From Limisphaerales bacterium (GTDB lineage Bacteria > Verrucomicrobiota > Verrucomicrobiia > Limisphaerales > UBA11358), in assembly GCA_003133815.1 (NCBI GenBank), contig PKZR01000397.1:1-23211 (forward strand): a DNA stretch of 23,211 nt, in the 5' to 3' direction. Made by a program: the position numbers and the translations under genes. Every line of letters begins with the position of its first letter. Position 1 is the stretch's first letter. Below the pieces are notes generated by a model. The model saw nothing but the letters and a program-made list of their open reading frames with translations. It was not told the DNA's origin and ran no database searches. Positions 1 through 7,462 of the stretch are shown here, piece by piece.

Positions 1-895
1 CCGCCATCCAGCGCACGGGATTGTTGTTGGCTTCCGCCAAATCAAGCGTCGCGATGTCACCTTTGTTCATGCGTTTTCCATAATCATAAACCGCACGCCA
101 ACGCCCCAATTGTTGCTCCAAATTTTCCAGACCGAAAGTAATTTCTCCGCCCTGCCCCGTCGTTGCCACGACCACCCCCGGCTGCGAAACGTCCACGCGC
201 CGCAATTCAACCAGCCCGGCCATCGCCGAATGTTTGAACGCGACGATCAAATGCAACGCCGCCTGTGCCTGCGGCAATTCGACTCGATGTCCCGGCTGCA
301 ATTGATACGCATTCAATCCCATGATCGCTGGCAATTGCGCGCCAATCAGTGACAGCGGAATTTCGCGCTGGCGCTGATCCAGCGGCTTCATGACAAAACC
401 GTTCATGTCCAGTTGAAAAACGGAAACGACGATTCCGCCCGCAGCCGTCGCCGTCGGCACGTTCACCTGCGCCACCGGTACGCGCTCCGTCACACGGACT
501 TTCAACGTGCGCGGCAGCACGCGCTCCACAGAAACCCCGTCAATCATCGGAACCAACTCAAGATTTCGCTTCACTGACGCCAGATCAAGCGCAATGAGGT
601 TTGCGCCCAGCTTCGCGTTAGTCCATCGACGCAACTGCTCCGGCGCGATCACGCCGTCTGTCTGCACTTCGATGCTCTGGATGGCGAACGTTGAGTTTTC
701 GTAAACAAATTTATCAAGCACCCATTCGCCCGTGCGCCAGAGCAAATACAGCCCGATCATCGTGCAAGCCGGCACCATGAACAAGATCAGCGCCAGCCGC
801 ACGCGCGTCGCTCGGACCTGGTCCGAGCGCAGCTTCACGTCGAGCAAATGCCCGCGCCGCAACCGCCGATTTTTTTGTGCGCGCTTAAACCACAT
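1..895 (-). CDS. ftsQ: Cell division protein FtsQ (C-terminus cut by window edge)
   Basis: FtsQ is a bitopic membrane protein that links early and late divisome proteins through its periplasmic domain. The reading frame, seen by translating the minus strand from ATG at 895, has a basic cytoplasmic start (MWFKRAQKNRRLRRG), one membrane segment at about residues 29-50 (ALILFMVPACTMIGLYLLW) and then a POTRA-like domain at about residues 64-135, containing IQSIEVQTDG and the end LKVRVTERVPVA. An in-frame TGA lies two codons upstream, so 895 is the first possible ATG. No clear ribosome binding site is seen. About 298 codons are present and the frame runs off the left edge. It follows ddl after 82 bases, the usual ddl-ftsQ order; ftsA and ftsZ would be expected beyond position 1. 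A perfect palindrome lies inside the coding region (809-829). The family call rests on order, topology and POTRA features. Confidence 0.88.
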   Translation of the reverse strand, partial: MWFKRAQKNRRLRRGHLLDVKLRSDQVRATRVRLALILFMVPACTMIGLYLLWRTGEWVLDKFVYENSTFAIQSIEVQTDGVIAPEQLRRWTNAKLGANLIALDLASVKRNLELVPMIDGVSVERVLPRTLKVRVTERVPVAQVNVPTATAAGGIVVSVFQLDMNGFVMKPLDQRQREIPLSLIGAQLPAIMGLNAYQLQPGHRVELPQAQAALHLIVAFKHSAMAGLVELRRVDVSQPGVVVATTGQGGEITFGLENLEQQLGRWRAVYDYGKRMNKGDIATLDLAEANNNPVRWMA

Positions 896-977
896 AAATC
901 ATAAATCCACTTTTGGGCCGATTCTCCAAAGGACACCGCCGTTTTTTCGATTATTGAACAGTCTCTTATAAAATTAG

Positions 978-1895
978 CTATGCCGACACCGCTTCGCGTT
1001 CCAGTGCCATATCAATCATCCGCTGGCACAATTCTTCGTAACTCAATCCAGCCGCCGCGGCCGCCTTCGGCAACAAACTCGTTTCCGTCATCCCCGGCAA
1101 CGTGTTCACTTCGAGGACAATTGGTTCACCGTTCGGACGAACCATTACATCCACCCGCGCGCAATCGCGTCCGCCGATTGCGTGAAATGCGCCGAGAGCT
1201 GCGGCTTGAATTTTCTTTGTCGTCGTCAAATCAAAATCCGCCGGGCAAAAATACTCCGTGTTGCCGGCAGTATATTTGTTTCGATAATCGTAACTGCCAG
1301 CTTTCGGGCGAACTTCGACGATTGGCAGCGCCTCGCCGTCCAATATTCCAATAGTCGTCTCGCGCCCAATGATTTTTTCCTCGACCAAAACTTCCGAATC
1401 AAATTTCAACGCTTCCGCCAGTGCCTTTTGCCAGTCTTCCGCGCGCTCGACAAATTGCAAACCAACGCTTGAACCTTGCCGCACCGGTTTCACGACCAGC
1501 GGCAATCGCAAATCTTTCGGCAGCGGAGCATTTTCTGAATTGACGACCACAAATTTCGCCGTCGGCACACAAGCCTCAATGCATTTTTGTTTCGTTAAAA
1601 CCTTGTCGAACGCGATTCTGCTCGCTTCCGAATCGCAGCCCGTGTAAATCGCACCGAGTTTTTCAAGCTGCCGCTGCACCGTGCCGTCCTCGCCATAAGT
1701 TCCGTGCAACGGCGCGAGGCAGACGACCTCCGTTTCCGCCGGCAAAATCCAGTCCGCCGTTTTGGGATCCATCTCGACCACGGTGTGACCAAGCGAACGC
1801 AACGCCTTCACCACGCCCGCGCCCGAACGCAACGACACTTCGCGCTCGGCGCTTGGGCCGCCGAGCATCACCACAATGTTCAGCTTGTCGGACAT
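978..1895 (-). CDS. ddl: D-alanine--D-alanine ligase
   Basis: An ATP-grasp ligase that joins two D-alanines in the cytoplasm; the dipeptide is then added to the UDP-MurNAc-tripeptide by MurF. The 305-residue protein has the usual family length. Visible motifs are LGGPSAEREVSL (11-22), PLHGTYGEDGTVQ (62-74), the ATP-grasp loop GSSVGL (141-146), YDYRNKY (202-208), RVDVM (247-251) and the C-terminal LEVNTLPGMTETSLLPKAA (261-279). The Tyr in NKY is the residue typical of D-Ala-D-Ala rather than D-Ala-D-Lac enzymes. A TTG start at 1910 is possible, but ATG at 1895 has GGAG nine bases upstream and begins one base after the murB stop, so it is preferred. The gene is translationally close-coupled to murB and is followed by ftsQ. 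Confidence 0.96.
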   Translation of the reverse strand: MSDKLNIVVMLGGPSAEREVSLRSGAGVVKALRSLGHTVVEMDPKTADWILPAETEVVCLAPLHGTYGEDGTVQRQLEKLGAIYTGCDSEASRIAFDKVLTKQKCIEACVPTAKFVVVNSENAPLPKDLRLPLVVKPVRQGSSVGLQFVERAEDWQKALAEALKFDSEVLVEEKIIGRETTIGILDGEALPIVEVRPKAGSYDYRNKYTAGNTEYFCPADFDLTTTKKIQAAALGAFHAIGGRDCARVDVMVRPNGEPIVLEVNTLPGMTETSLLPKAAAAAGLSYEELCQRMIDMALEREAVSA

Positions 1896-1896
1896 T

Positions 1897-2814
1897 TTAA
1901 TCTGCTCCAATGATTTCGACTTCCTTGTGCAATTCTATTCCGCGTTCAGCCCTGGCTTTGGCTTTCATAATTGAGATCAATTCCAAAACGTCGCGCGCCG
2001 TCGCGTTGCCGTCGTTTACGATGAAATTGCCGTGCTCGGCGGAAACCACAGCGCCGCCCACGCGCGCGCCTTTCAAGCCCAGTTCGTCCACCAGCTTGCC
2101 AGCCGGAATCTTTTCCGGGTTTTTGAAAATGCAACCCGCGCTCGGTGTAGCCGGCTGCGATTTCCAGCGCTTCTCGCTGAACACCTTCATGCGAAGCTCA
2201 ATCTCCGCGCGCGGCAAAGTTTTGCACTTGAAAACCGCGCCCAGCGCTATGTGGTTTTTCAACGTCGCGCAAATGCGATAATCAACGGACATTTGTTTCG
2301 GCGACATTTCAGAAATGTTGCCGTCAAAATCCATCACTTGCACCAACTCGACGGCATCGAACGTCGCACCGCCCATCGCGCCCGCGTTCATACGCAGCGC
2401 TCCACCGACGCTGCCGGGAATACCTTCCAAGAATTCCACGCCGCTCAAACCGTTGCGTTTCGCCTCGACCGAAACATTTTTCAACTTCGCACCCGCGCTG
2501 CAAAACATTTTCTCGCCGCTAATCTGAATTTTGCTGAAATGCGGCTGCGCCAGACAAATCACCACGCCCCGAAAACCGCCGTCGCGCACCAGCAAATTCG
2601 AGCCGCGTCCTAGAATAAAAAATTCGATGTCGTTTTCGCCGCAAAATTTTAAAACACTAGCCAAATCTTCTACGTTCGTCGGTTCGACATAAATATCCGC
2701 CGGTCCGCCAACGCGCAACGTAGTGTGCTTCGCGAGCAGTTCATCGCGGAAAACAATCGTCGCGTGCGAAACGCGCCCGGCGACTTCATCCGCGATATTT
2801 TTCTCAATTCGCAT
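1897..2814 (-). CDS. murB: UDP-N-acetylenolpyruvoylglucosamine reductase MurB
   Basis: A flavoenzyme that reduces UDP-GlcNAc-enolpyruvate to UDP-MurNAc with NADPH. With the chosen start it has 305 residues, typical of the shorter type II MurB. Motifs: NTTLRVGG-like HTTLRVGGPAD (30-40), the FAD-binding LGRGSNLLVRDGG (68-80), EFLEGIPGSVGGALRMNAGAMG (around 127-148), VDYR (167-170), AGCIFKNP (226-233) and the C-terminal ELHKEVEIIG. Position 228 in AGCIFKNP is the place of the catalytic Ser of E. coli MurB (S229); here it is Cys, a change also known from some type II enzymes. The start at 2814 has GGAG six bases upstream. An in-frame ATG at 2847, only three bases after the murG stop, would add eleven residues but has no visible ribosome binding site. 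murC, usually beside or fused to murB, is missing. Confidence 0.96.
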   Translation of the reverse strand: MRIEKNIADEVAGRVSHATIVFRDELLAKHTTLRVGGPADIYVEPTNVEDLASVLKFCGENDIEFFILGRGSNLLVRDGGFRGVVICLAQPHFSKIQISGEKMFCSAGAKLKNVSVEAKRNGLSGVEFLEGIPGSVGGALRMNAGAMGGATFDAVELVQVMDFDGNISEMSPKQMSVDYRICATLKNHIALGAVFKCKTLPRAEIELRMKVFSEKRWKSQPATPSAGCIFKNPEKIPAGKLVDELGLKGARVGGAVVSAEHGNFIVNDGNATARDVLELISIMKAKARAERGIELHKEVEIIGAD

Positions 2815-2850
2815 CGAATTCTCCAAAGTGTCAGTTGTCAGCGTCATGGT

Positions 2851-4026
2851 TCAATGGGCGTGTTTCGCCGAGCCATGCGCGTGACCGCAGCCGCACTTTT
2901 TCACCTTTGCTTGTGTCATCATTTTCGGTTGCGCAATTGCCGTCAAAATGATTTCTGCAATCTGCTCCGCCGCTTTTGGCGCGTGCCATTGTGTGAGTGC
3001 GATTTGAATATTCTTTCGCATTGTCAAATCTTCAACTAATTCGCACAACATTGCCGCGACTTTTTCCGGCGTGGAGTTCTTCTGTTCCAACAATTTCGCC
3101 GCGCAGGTTTTTTCAAAAGCAAGAGCATTGATGAATTGATGATTATCCGCCGCCGCTGGATAAGGCACGAGCAACGACGGCAGCCGCATCGCAGCAATCT
3201 CGGCGAGCGATGACGCGCCCGAACGACTGACGGAAGCCGTCGCAGAAGCCAGTGCAAAATCCATTTCAGCGAGAAATGGCTTCACAACAGCCTTGATTCC
3301 CCGCGCGGCATAAGCAGTTTTGACTTTTTCAAAATCATTAGCGCCAGTAAGGTGCAGCCATTGCCAGTTCCTTCCCGCGAGCAACGGCAGCACGGACAAA
3401 ATCATTTCATTCAATCCACTCGCACCCTGGCTGCCGCCAACGACGAGAATTGTAGGCAGATTTGCATCAAGGCCGAGTGCGGTGCGGCTTTCAGCGGCAT
3501 TCCGCGACTGAAATTGCGGACGCACGGGTGTGCCGATGGTTGTGACTTTGTGTGCCTTCAATCGCGAACCAGCTTCAGGAAAACCGATGAACGCCCCGTC
3601 CACAAATCGCGCGAGAAAACGGTTGGCTTTGCCGGGAATGGTGTTGGATTCGTGCAGAAACGTTTTAGCGCCAAAAGCATTTCCGGCGAGAATAGGCGGC
3701 GCGCTGGTGAACCCGCCCATTGCCAAAACGGCCTGCGGTGGGTGGGACTGAAAAACTGTCTTCGACGCGCGCCACGACTGCCAGAAGCTTTTTGCGAAGG
3801 AAAAGTAATTGCGGTTTTGCAGTCCGACGGCGGGCAGAGTGAAAATGTCCATGCCGCTTGCGGATTTCACGGCCTGTTGATCCACATCCTTCGGCGAGAT
3901 CAGCAGCGCAATTTTACAGCCACGCTTTTTCAATTCCTCGGCGACGGCGAGCCCCGGAAATAGATGCCCTCCCGTTCCGCCGCATGCTATCGCAACGAAC
4001 GGCGCTTTTGCTTCGGGGGCGCTCAT
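2851..4026 (-). CDS. murG: Lipid II synthase MurG (undecaprenyl-PP-MurNAc-pentapeptide GlcNAc transferase) with Cys/His tail
   Basis: A GT28 glycosyltransferase at the inner face of the membrane that adds GlcNAc from UDP-GlcNAc to lipid I, forming lipid II. The N-terminal acceptor-domain loop CGGTGGHLFPG lies at about residues 15-25, the second glycine-rich loop is HESNTIPGKANR, and the C-terminal UDP-binding domain shows VGGSQGASGLNE and SRSGASSLAEIAAMRLPSLL. At 391 residues it is longer than the usual 350-365. The excess is mostly a C-terminal tail, KKCGCGHAHGSAKHAH (376-391), with two Cys and four His, which resembles metal-binding tails and is not part of the known MurG fold. The ATG overlaps the ftsW stop by four bases (ATGA), so translation is probably coupled. 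murB follows. Confidence 0.96.
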   Translation of the reverse strand: MSAPEAKAPFVAIACGGTGGHLFPGLAVAEELKKRGCKIALLISPKDVDQQAVKSASGMDIFTLPAVGLQNRNYFSFAKSFWQSWRASKTVFQSHPPQAVLAMGGFTSAPPILAGNAFGAKTFLHESNTIPGKANRFLARFVDGAFIGFPEAGSRLKAHKVTTIGTPVRPQFQSRNAAESRTALGLDANLPTILVVGGSQGASGLNEMILSVLPLLAGRNWQWLHLTGANDFEKVKTAYAARGIKAVVKPFLAEMDFALASATASVSRSGASSLAEIAAMRLPSLLVPYPAAADNHQFINALAFEKTCAAKLLEQKNSTPEKVAAMLCELVEDLTMRKNIQIALTQWHAPKAAEQIAEIILTAIAQPKMMTQAKVKKCGCGHAHGSAKHAH

Positions 4027-5204
4027 ACTGCCCTCGCGGCGAAGGGATTGTCGCCAGCTTCGATGGTAGCGGAATTATTTTCGAGGACAGGTTTTTCCCG
4101 CACGGGTGCGCGGCGCGCGACGCTCAACAGAATTCCGACGCCGATAAGCATCGCAAGCAGGCTTGAGCCGCCGGAACTGATGAATGGCAGCGCGAGCCCC
4201 TTGTTCGGAAGAACGCTGGTGACGACGCCGATGTTGATGGCAGCCTGCAACGAAATCAAAAAGGTGACGCCCGACGCGAGCAGGCAGCCAAAATAGTCGC
4301 GCGAGTTCAACGCGATGAAGATTCCGCAGACAGCGATGAGCAGAAAGGCGACGATGACGAAGAGAGTGGCAATCAATCCCAATTCCTCACCGATGTTGGC
4401 GAAAATAAAATCACTTTGAATTTCAGAAACGTAACCCAGTTTTTGAAGTCCGTTGCCGAGGCCGAGGCCGGTCACGCCGCCAGAGCCGAGCGCAATCATG
4501 CCCTGTTGCGCCTGACGAGCTGCGTCGTTCAGATGATCCTGCGGGTGCAACCATGCGGCGATGCGGTTCATGCGCATCGGGTCGTGCAAAATTGAAACGG
4601 CCAGAGCCGCCGCGCCAGCCAGTACGGGAAGCAGCAGATGATGCAAGCGGACGCCCGCAACCAGAAGCATCATGCCGCTGACGGCGGCGAGAAGAATTGT
4701 CGTGCCACGATCAGGCTCGACAAAAATCAAGCCAAGCGCCACCGCAATGATGAGGCCGGGGAAAACGACTCCGCGTTTGAACGTGTCCATTTTCCGCTGC
4801 GAGCGATCGCAATACCAAGCAAGCATGATGATGAGAGCTATCTTGACAAGTTCGGACGGCTGGAAAGATATACCGTGCCATTTGATCCAGCGATGAGCGC
4901 CGTTGAGGCTTATTCCAAAATGCGGGATGAATACGCAAGCTGCCAGAACCAGCGAGCCGATAAAAAACGGCAACGCGAGTTTTTTAAGCAACGCGTAGTC
5001 GAGAATGACCATCATCGCGCATGCTGCAAAACCAAGTGCGCACCAGACGAGTTGCATCTGGAGCAGATGCGCGCCGACTTCGGCATGGACATGGGTGCGA
5101 TTATTCACCAGCACCAGCCCCAGACTCGCGCTGTAAATCATCACCAGCCCGAGCCCGAGCAGGGCGGCTACGCAAATTGCCAGAGTTGTGACGGCGACTT
5201 TCAT
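4023..5204 (-). CDS. ftsW: Peptidoglycan polymerase FtsW (SEDS family)
   Basis: A SEDS-family glycosyltransferase that polymerises lipid II at the septum together with its cognate class B PBP, here FtsI. The 393-residue protein has about ten hydrophobic membrane segments. Family motifs are NGAHRWI (101-107), FQPSELVK (114-121), EPDRGTTIL (163-171), SDFIFANIGEELG (264-276) and LALPFISSGGSS (337-348). It could be named RodA on sequence alone, but its place between the LysM gene and murG in the dcw cluster supports FtsW. No ribosome binding site is obvious before the ATG (the upstream sequence is A/T-rich). The LysM gene ends 45 bases upstream; murG overlaps the 3' end by four bases. murD, the usual upstream neighbour, is absent. 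Confidence 0.95.
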   Translation of the reverse strand: MKVAVTTLAICVAALLGLGLVMIYSASLGLVLVNNRTHVHAEVGAHLLQMQLVWCALGFAACAMMVILDYALLKKLALPFFIGSLVLAACVFIPHFGISLNGAHRWIKWHGISFQPSELVKIALIIMLAWYCDRSQRKMDTFKRGVVFPGLIIAVALGLIFVEPDRGTTILLAAVSGMMLLVAGVRLHHLLLPVLAGAAALAVSILHDPMRMNRIAAWLHPQDHLNDAARQAQQGMIALGSGGVTGLGLGNGLQKLGYVSEIQSDFIFANIGEELGLIATLFVIVAFLLIAVCGIFIALNSRDYFGCLLASGVTFLISLQAAINIGVVTSVLPNKGLALPFISSGGSSLLAMLIGVGILLSVARRAPVREKPVLENNSATIEAGDNPFAARAV

Positions 5205-5249
5205 TTCAAATTTTCAAAACAAACGCCGACCGTATTTTTACGCCGACGC

Positions 5250-6002
5250 TTAATGCGCAGGCGTCGGACTCGGTGCAGGCGTGGCTGTCGCGGGCGAAAC
5301 CACCGGCGTAACTGGAGCAGGAGTCGGAGTTTCTGTTTCCGCCTTAGCCGGAATCTTCAATTTCTGGCCAACCTTGATCTTCGTCGTGGACAGGTTGTTT
5401 TCAGATTCAATCGCCTTGACGGTCACGCCATCATATCGCTTGGCGATTTTTGTCAGTGTGTCCCCTGACTTGACGGTGTAGGTTTCTTCGCTGGTGCCTG
5501 TCGCGGTTGTCATGTCAGTTGTCGCAAGCGCTGGCGCTCCACCGGCGGCGACGGGGATCACAAGCTTCTGGTTGACTTTCAATTTTGTGGGAACTACTCC
5601 GGGATTCGCATCCTCAAGCGACTTCACTGTTATGCCATTTTTCTTTGCGATCTTTCCAAGAGTGTCGCCTTTGGCAACGGTGTATTCGCTAGTCGTAGGC
5701 TCCGGCGCGAGCGGCGGCGGCACAACAACCTGATTCGTCGGAATTGGCGGAACAATGGCTGTCGAATTGGTGGCTTCCGTCGGCGATGTGTTTGTATCGC
5801 CAGAAGCCAAGTTATTCGTTTGATCGCTTATCTGCGTGGTATCAGGATTCTCGGCTTCGCGCTTGCATCCTTGGATGAGCATCGCGGTCAAACCGCAGAC
5901 ACCGACGGCGAGCACGCAAAAAACGGCGAGCTTCATGCGCGAGCGGCGTTTTTCTTGTTCGAGCAGGGAACCTTGGGGAACGAATGGATTCGGGTTGTTC
6001 AT
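5250..6002 (-). CDS. Membrane-anchored protein with two LysM domains, in the murD position
   Basis: A 250-residue protein with a short cytoplasmic N-terminus (MNNPNPFVPQGSLLEQEKRR), a membrane segment at about 24-45, a Pro/Thr/Asn-rich linker, LysM 1 at about 106-150 (YTVAKGDTLGKIAKKNGI through KLVIP), a second linker, LysM 2 at about 174-218 (YTVKSGDTLTKIAKRY through KLKIP) and a Pro/Thr/Ala tail. LysM domains bind GlcNAc-containing glycans, so the protein probably contacts peptidoglycan outside the inner membrane. LIQGC at the end of the hydrophobic stretch (Cys 46) is a poor lipobox, so lipidation is possible but not clear. ATG at 6002 was chosen because the predicted domain structure starts there; the frame stays open to 6239 but that extension is basic and unlike a protein domain. 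It lies between mraY and ftsW, which suggests a role in septal wall synthesis. Confidence 0.88.
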   Translation of the reverse strand: MNNPNPFVPQGSLLEQEKRRSRMKLAVFCVLAVGVCGLTAMLIQGCKREAENPDTTQISDQTNNLASGDTNTSPTEATNSTAIVPPIPTNQVVVPPPLAPEPTTSEYTVAKGDTLGKIAKKNGITVKSLEDANPGVVPTKLKVNQKLVIPVAAGGAPALATTDMTTATGTSEETYTVKSGDTLTKIAKRYDGVTVKAIESENNLSTTKIKVGQKLKIPAKAETETPTPAPVTPVVSPATATPAPSPTPAH

Positions 6003-6280
6003 GAGTTTGGCGCTATTAGCGTCCTTTCTTCGAGGTCTGTTTTGTTTGTTTGATTTTTCCGCGACGAAACTTTCCCTCGAAAAATTTCGCGACGGTTTAA
6101 ATTTATTCTGTTCATTTTCACTTGCACCAGGCCTCCGCAATAACTCCTGTCGGCGGGGAAAATTAAAAATGCCTCGCCGCCGACTGCGCGCCTTGCTGCT
6201 TCCGGCAGAATTTTTAACAGTCGCGCGACCCGCGCGCAAGACGCAAAACGCATTTTCTCCAATGACAATGTTGCTTTCAT
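5999..6280 (-). CDS. Possible small ORF filling the mraY-LysM gap (unrecognised)
   Basis: A 93-residue frame that I do not recognise. It starts with an ATG overlapping the mraY stop (ATGA, 6280-6277) and ends with a TGA overlapping the LysM start (ATGA, 6002-5999), so it fills the whole 275-base gap with two classic coupled junctions. The product begins MKATLSLEKMRFASC, is basic and Arg-rich, and has one modestly hydrophobic patch (GGEAFLIF); no domain or signal peptide is visible. No good ribosome binding site precedes 6280; an internal ATG (residue 10) has GGAG close upstream. In most dcw clusters murD sits exactly here with such junctions. The ORF shows no MurD motif, so it could be a real small gene, a decayed remnant, or chance: the LysM frame is also partly open over the same bases. 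Confidence 0.35.
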   Translation of the reverse strand: MKATLSLEKMRFASCARVARLLKILPEAARRAVGGEAFLIFPADRSYCGGLVQVKMNRINLNRREIFRGKVSSRKNQTNKTDLEERTLIAPNS

Positions 6281-7455
6281 CTTAATTTCAAGGTGGCAAG
6301 CGCGACCACCGCGCACAACACGCACAAAATGTAAAACCGCATCACCACCTGCGATTCATACCAGCCCTTTTTTTCAAAATGATGGTGCAGCGGCGCCATC
6401 AAAAAAATCCGCCGACCGGTTCCGGTCCGCATCCGCGTGAAACGGAACCAACCAGTTTGCAGCAAAACCGAAAGCGCCTCCAGCACGAACACGCCGCCCG
6501 CAATGACGAGGACGAACGGCTGGTGAATAAGAACAGCGATAATCCCAAACGCGCCGCCAAGCGCAAGCGAACCCGTGTCGCCCATGAACACCTGCGCCGG
6601 ATGACAATTATACCACAAAAATCCCAGTCCAGCACCAATCATCGCTGCGCAAAATACGGTCAACTCTCCCGCTCCGCTGACGTATGGAATTTGCAGATAA
6701 CTTGCGATTTTTACGTTGCCCGCGACATATGTGAAAACCAGAAATACAAAGGCCGTGATAAGGGTGCAGCCGATGGCAAGGCCGTCGAGACCGTCCGTCA
6801 GGTTCACCGCGTTCGAGCTACCGACGATGGCGAGCAGCACAACGAGCACACCGACAATTGCGCCCGCTGCAATCGGAAATTTGCAAAACGGCAGCATCAA
6901 ATCGCTGACCAAATTGCTGTGAATCACGTTTTTATTTCCCAACAATTCGCTCGTCGCCGGAAGCTTCAAAAGATATATTCCGACGAACAATCCAAGCCCG
7001 GTCTGAACCAGAAGTTTCACGCGAGGCGGAGTTCCGCCGCCACTTTGCTGTATTATTTTTGCGTAGTCGTCGTAAAACCCCAACCCCGACAAAACCAAGA
7101 CCGCGAGCAACGCCAATTCCACCTGCGCGTTCCACTGCGTCCACAGCATCGTCGAGAAAACCAGCACCGCCACGATCAAAACGCCTCCCATTGTCGGAGT
7201 TCCTTTTTTGCTCAAAACGCGTGCGGCCAGACCGCCGGCTTCTTCCGCTCTGTCCTTGTAATCCTGCCCAAACTTTAGCGTCTTAAGCCAGTGAATGATT
7301 TTTGGCCCGAGCCACCAGCTTAACACCAGCGCCGTGACCGCCGCTCCCGCACTGCGAACAGTGATGTAGCGAAACAGGCGCAGGAACGAGAACCGGCTTT
7401 CCCAAGCCGTCCCGTGCGTCCAATCCAAAATTTGCTGGCTCAAATAATAGAGCAT
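6277..7455 (-). CDS. mraY: Phospho-N-acetylmuramoyl-pentapeptide-transferase MraY
   Basis: An integral membrane enzyme that transfers phospho-MurNAc-pentapeptide from UDP to undecaprenyl phosphate, making lipid I. The 392-residue length and roughly ten membrane segments fit the family. Key motifs are KKGTPTMGG (about 83-91), the Asp pair in GFYDDYAKI, NAVNLTDGLDGLAIG (with the catalytic Asp), the cytoplasmic FMGDTGSLALGG and the C-terminal APLHHHFEKKGW. The N-terminus MLYYLSQQILD is typical. It starts seven bases after the murF stop with no clear ribosome binding site, so coupling is likely. Downstream lies the possible small ORF and then the LysM gene instead of murD. Confidence 0.97.
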   Translation of the reverse strand: MLYYLSQQILDWTHGTAWESRFSFLRLFRYITVRSAGAAVTALVLSWWLGPKIIHWLKTLKFGQDYKDRAEEAGGLAARVLSKKGTPTMGGVLIVAVLVFSTMLWTQWNAQVELALLAVLVLSGLGFYDDYAKIIQQSGGGTPPRVKLLVQTGLGLFVGIYLLKLPATSELLGNKNVIHSNLVSDLMLPFCKFPIAAGAIVGVLVVLLAIVGSSNAVNLTDGLDGLAIGCTLITAFVFLVFTYVAGNVKIASYLQIPYVSGAGELTVFCAAMIGAGLGFLWYNCHPAQVFMGDTGSLALGGAFGIIAVLIHQPFVLVIAGGVFVLEALSVLLQTGWFRFTRMRTGTGRRIFLMAPLHHHFEKKGWYESQVVMRFYILCVLCAVVALATLKLR

Positions 7456-7462
7456 TTTTGTT

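Noticed and set aside
5205..5249. Terminator between the LysM gene and ftsW
   Set aside because: Only a four-base stem (CGTA/TACG) and a direct repeat ACGCCGAC are present; no stable hairpin with a U tract.
6003..6239. Long N-terminal extension of the LysM protein
   Set aside because: The extension is Arg/Lys/Asn-rich without domain features, and the ATG at 6002 starts a sequence typical of the family, directly before the membrane segment.
6379..7278. 299-codon plus-strand frame
   Set aside because: Antisense to mraY, which has all family motifs; the product is Arg/Gln/His-rich without domains.
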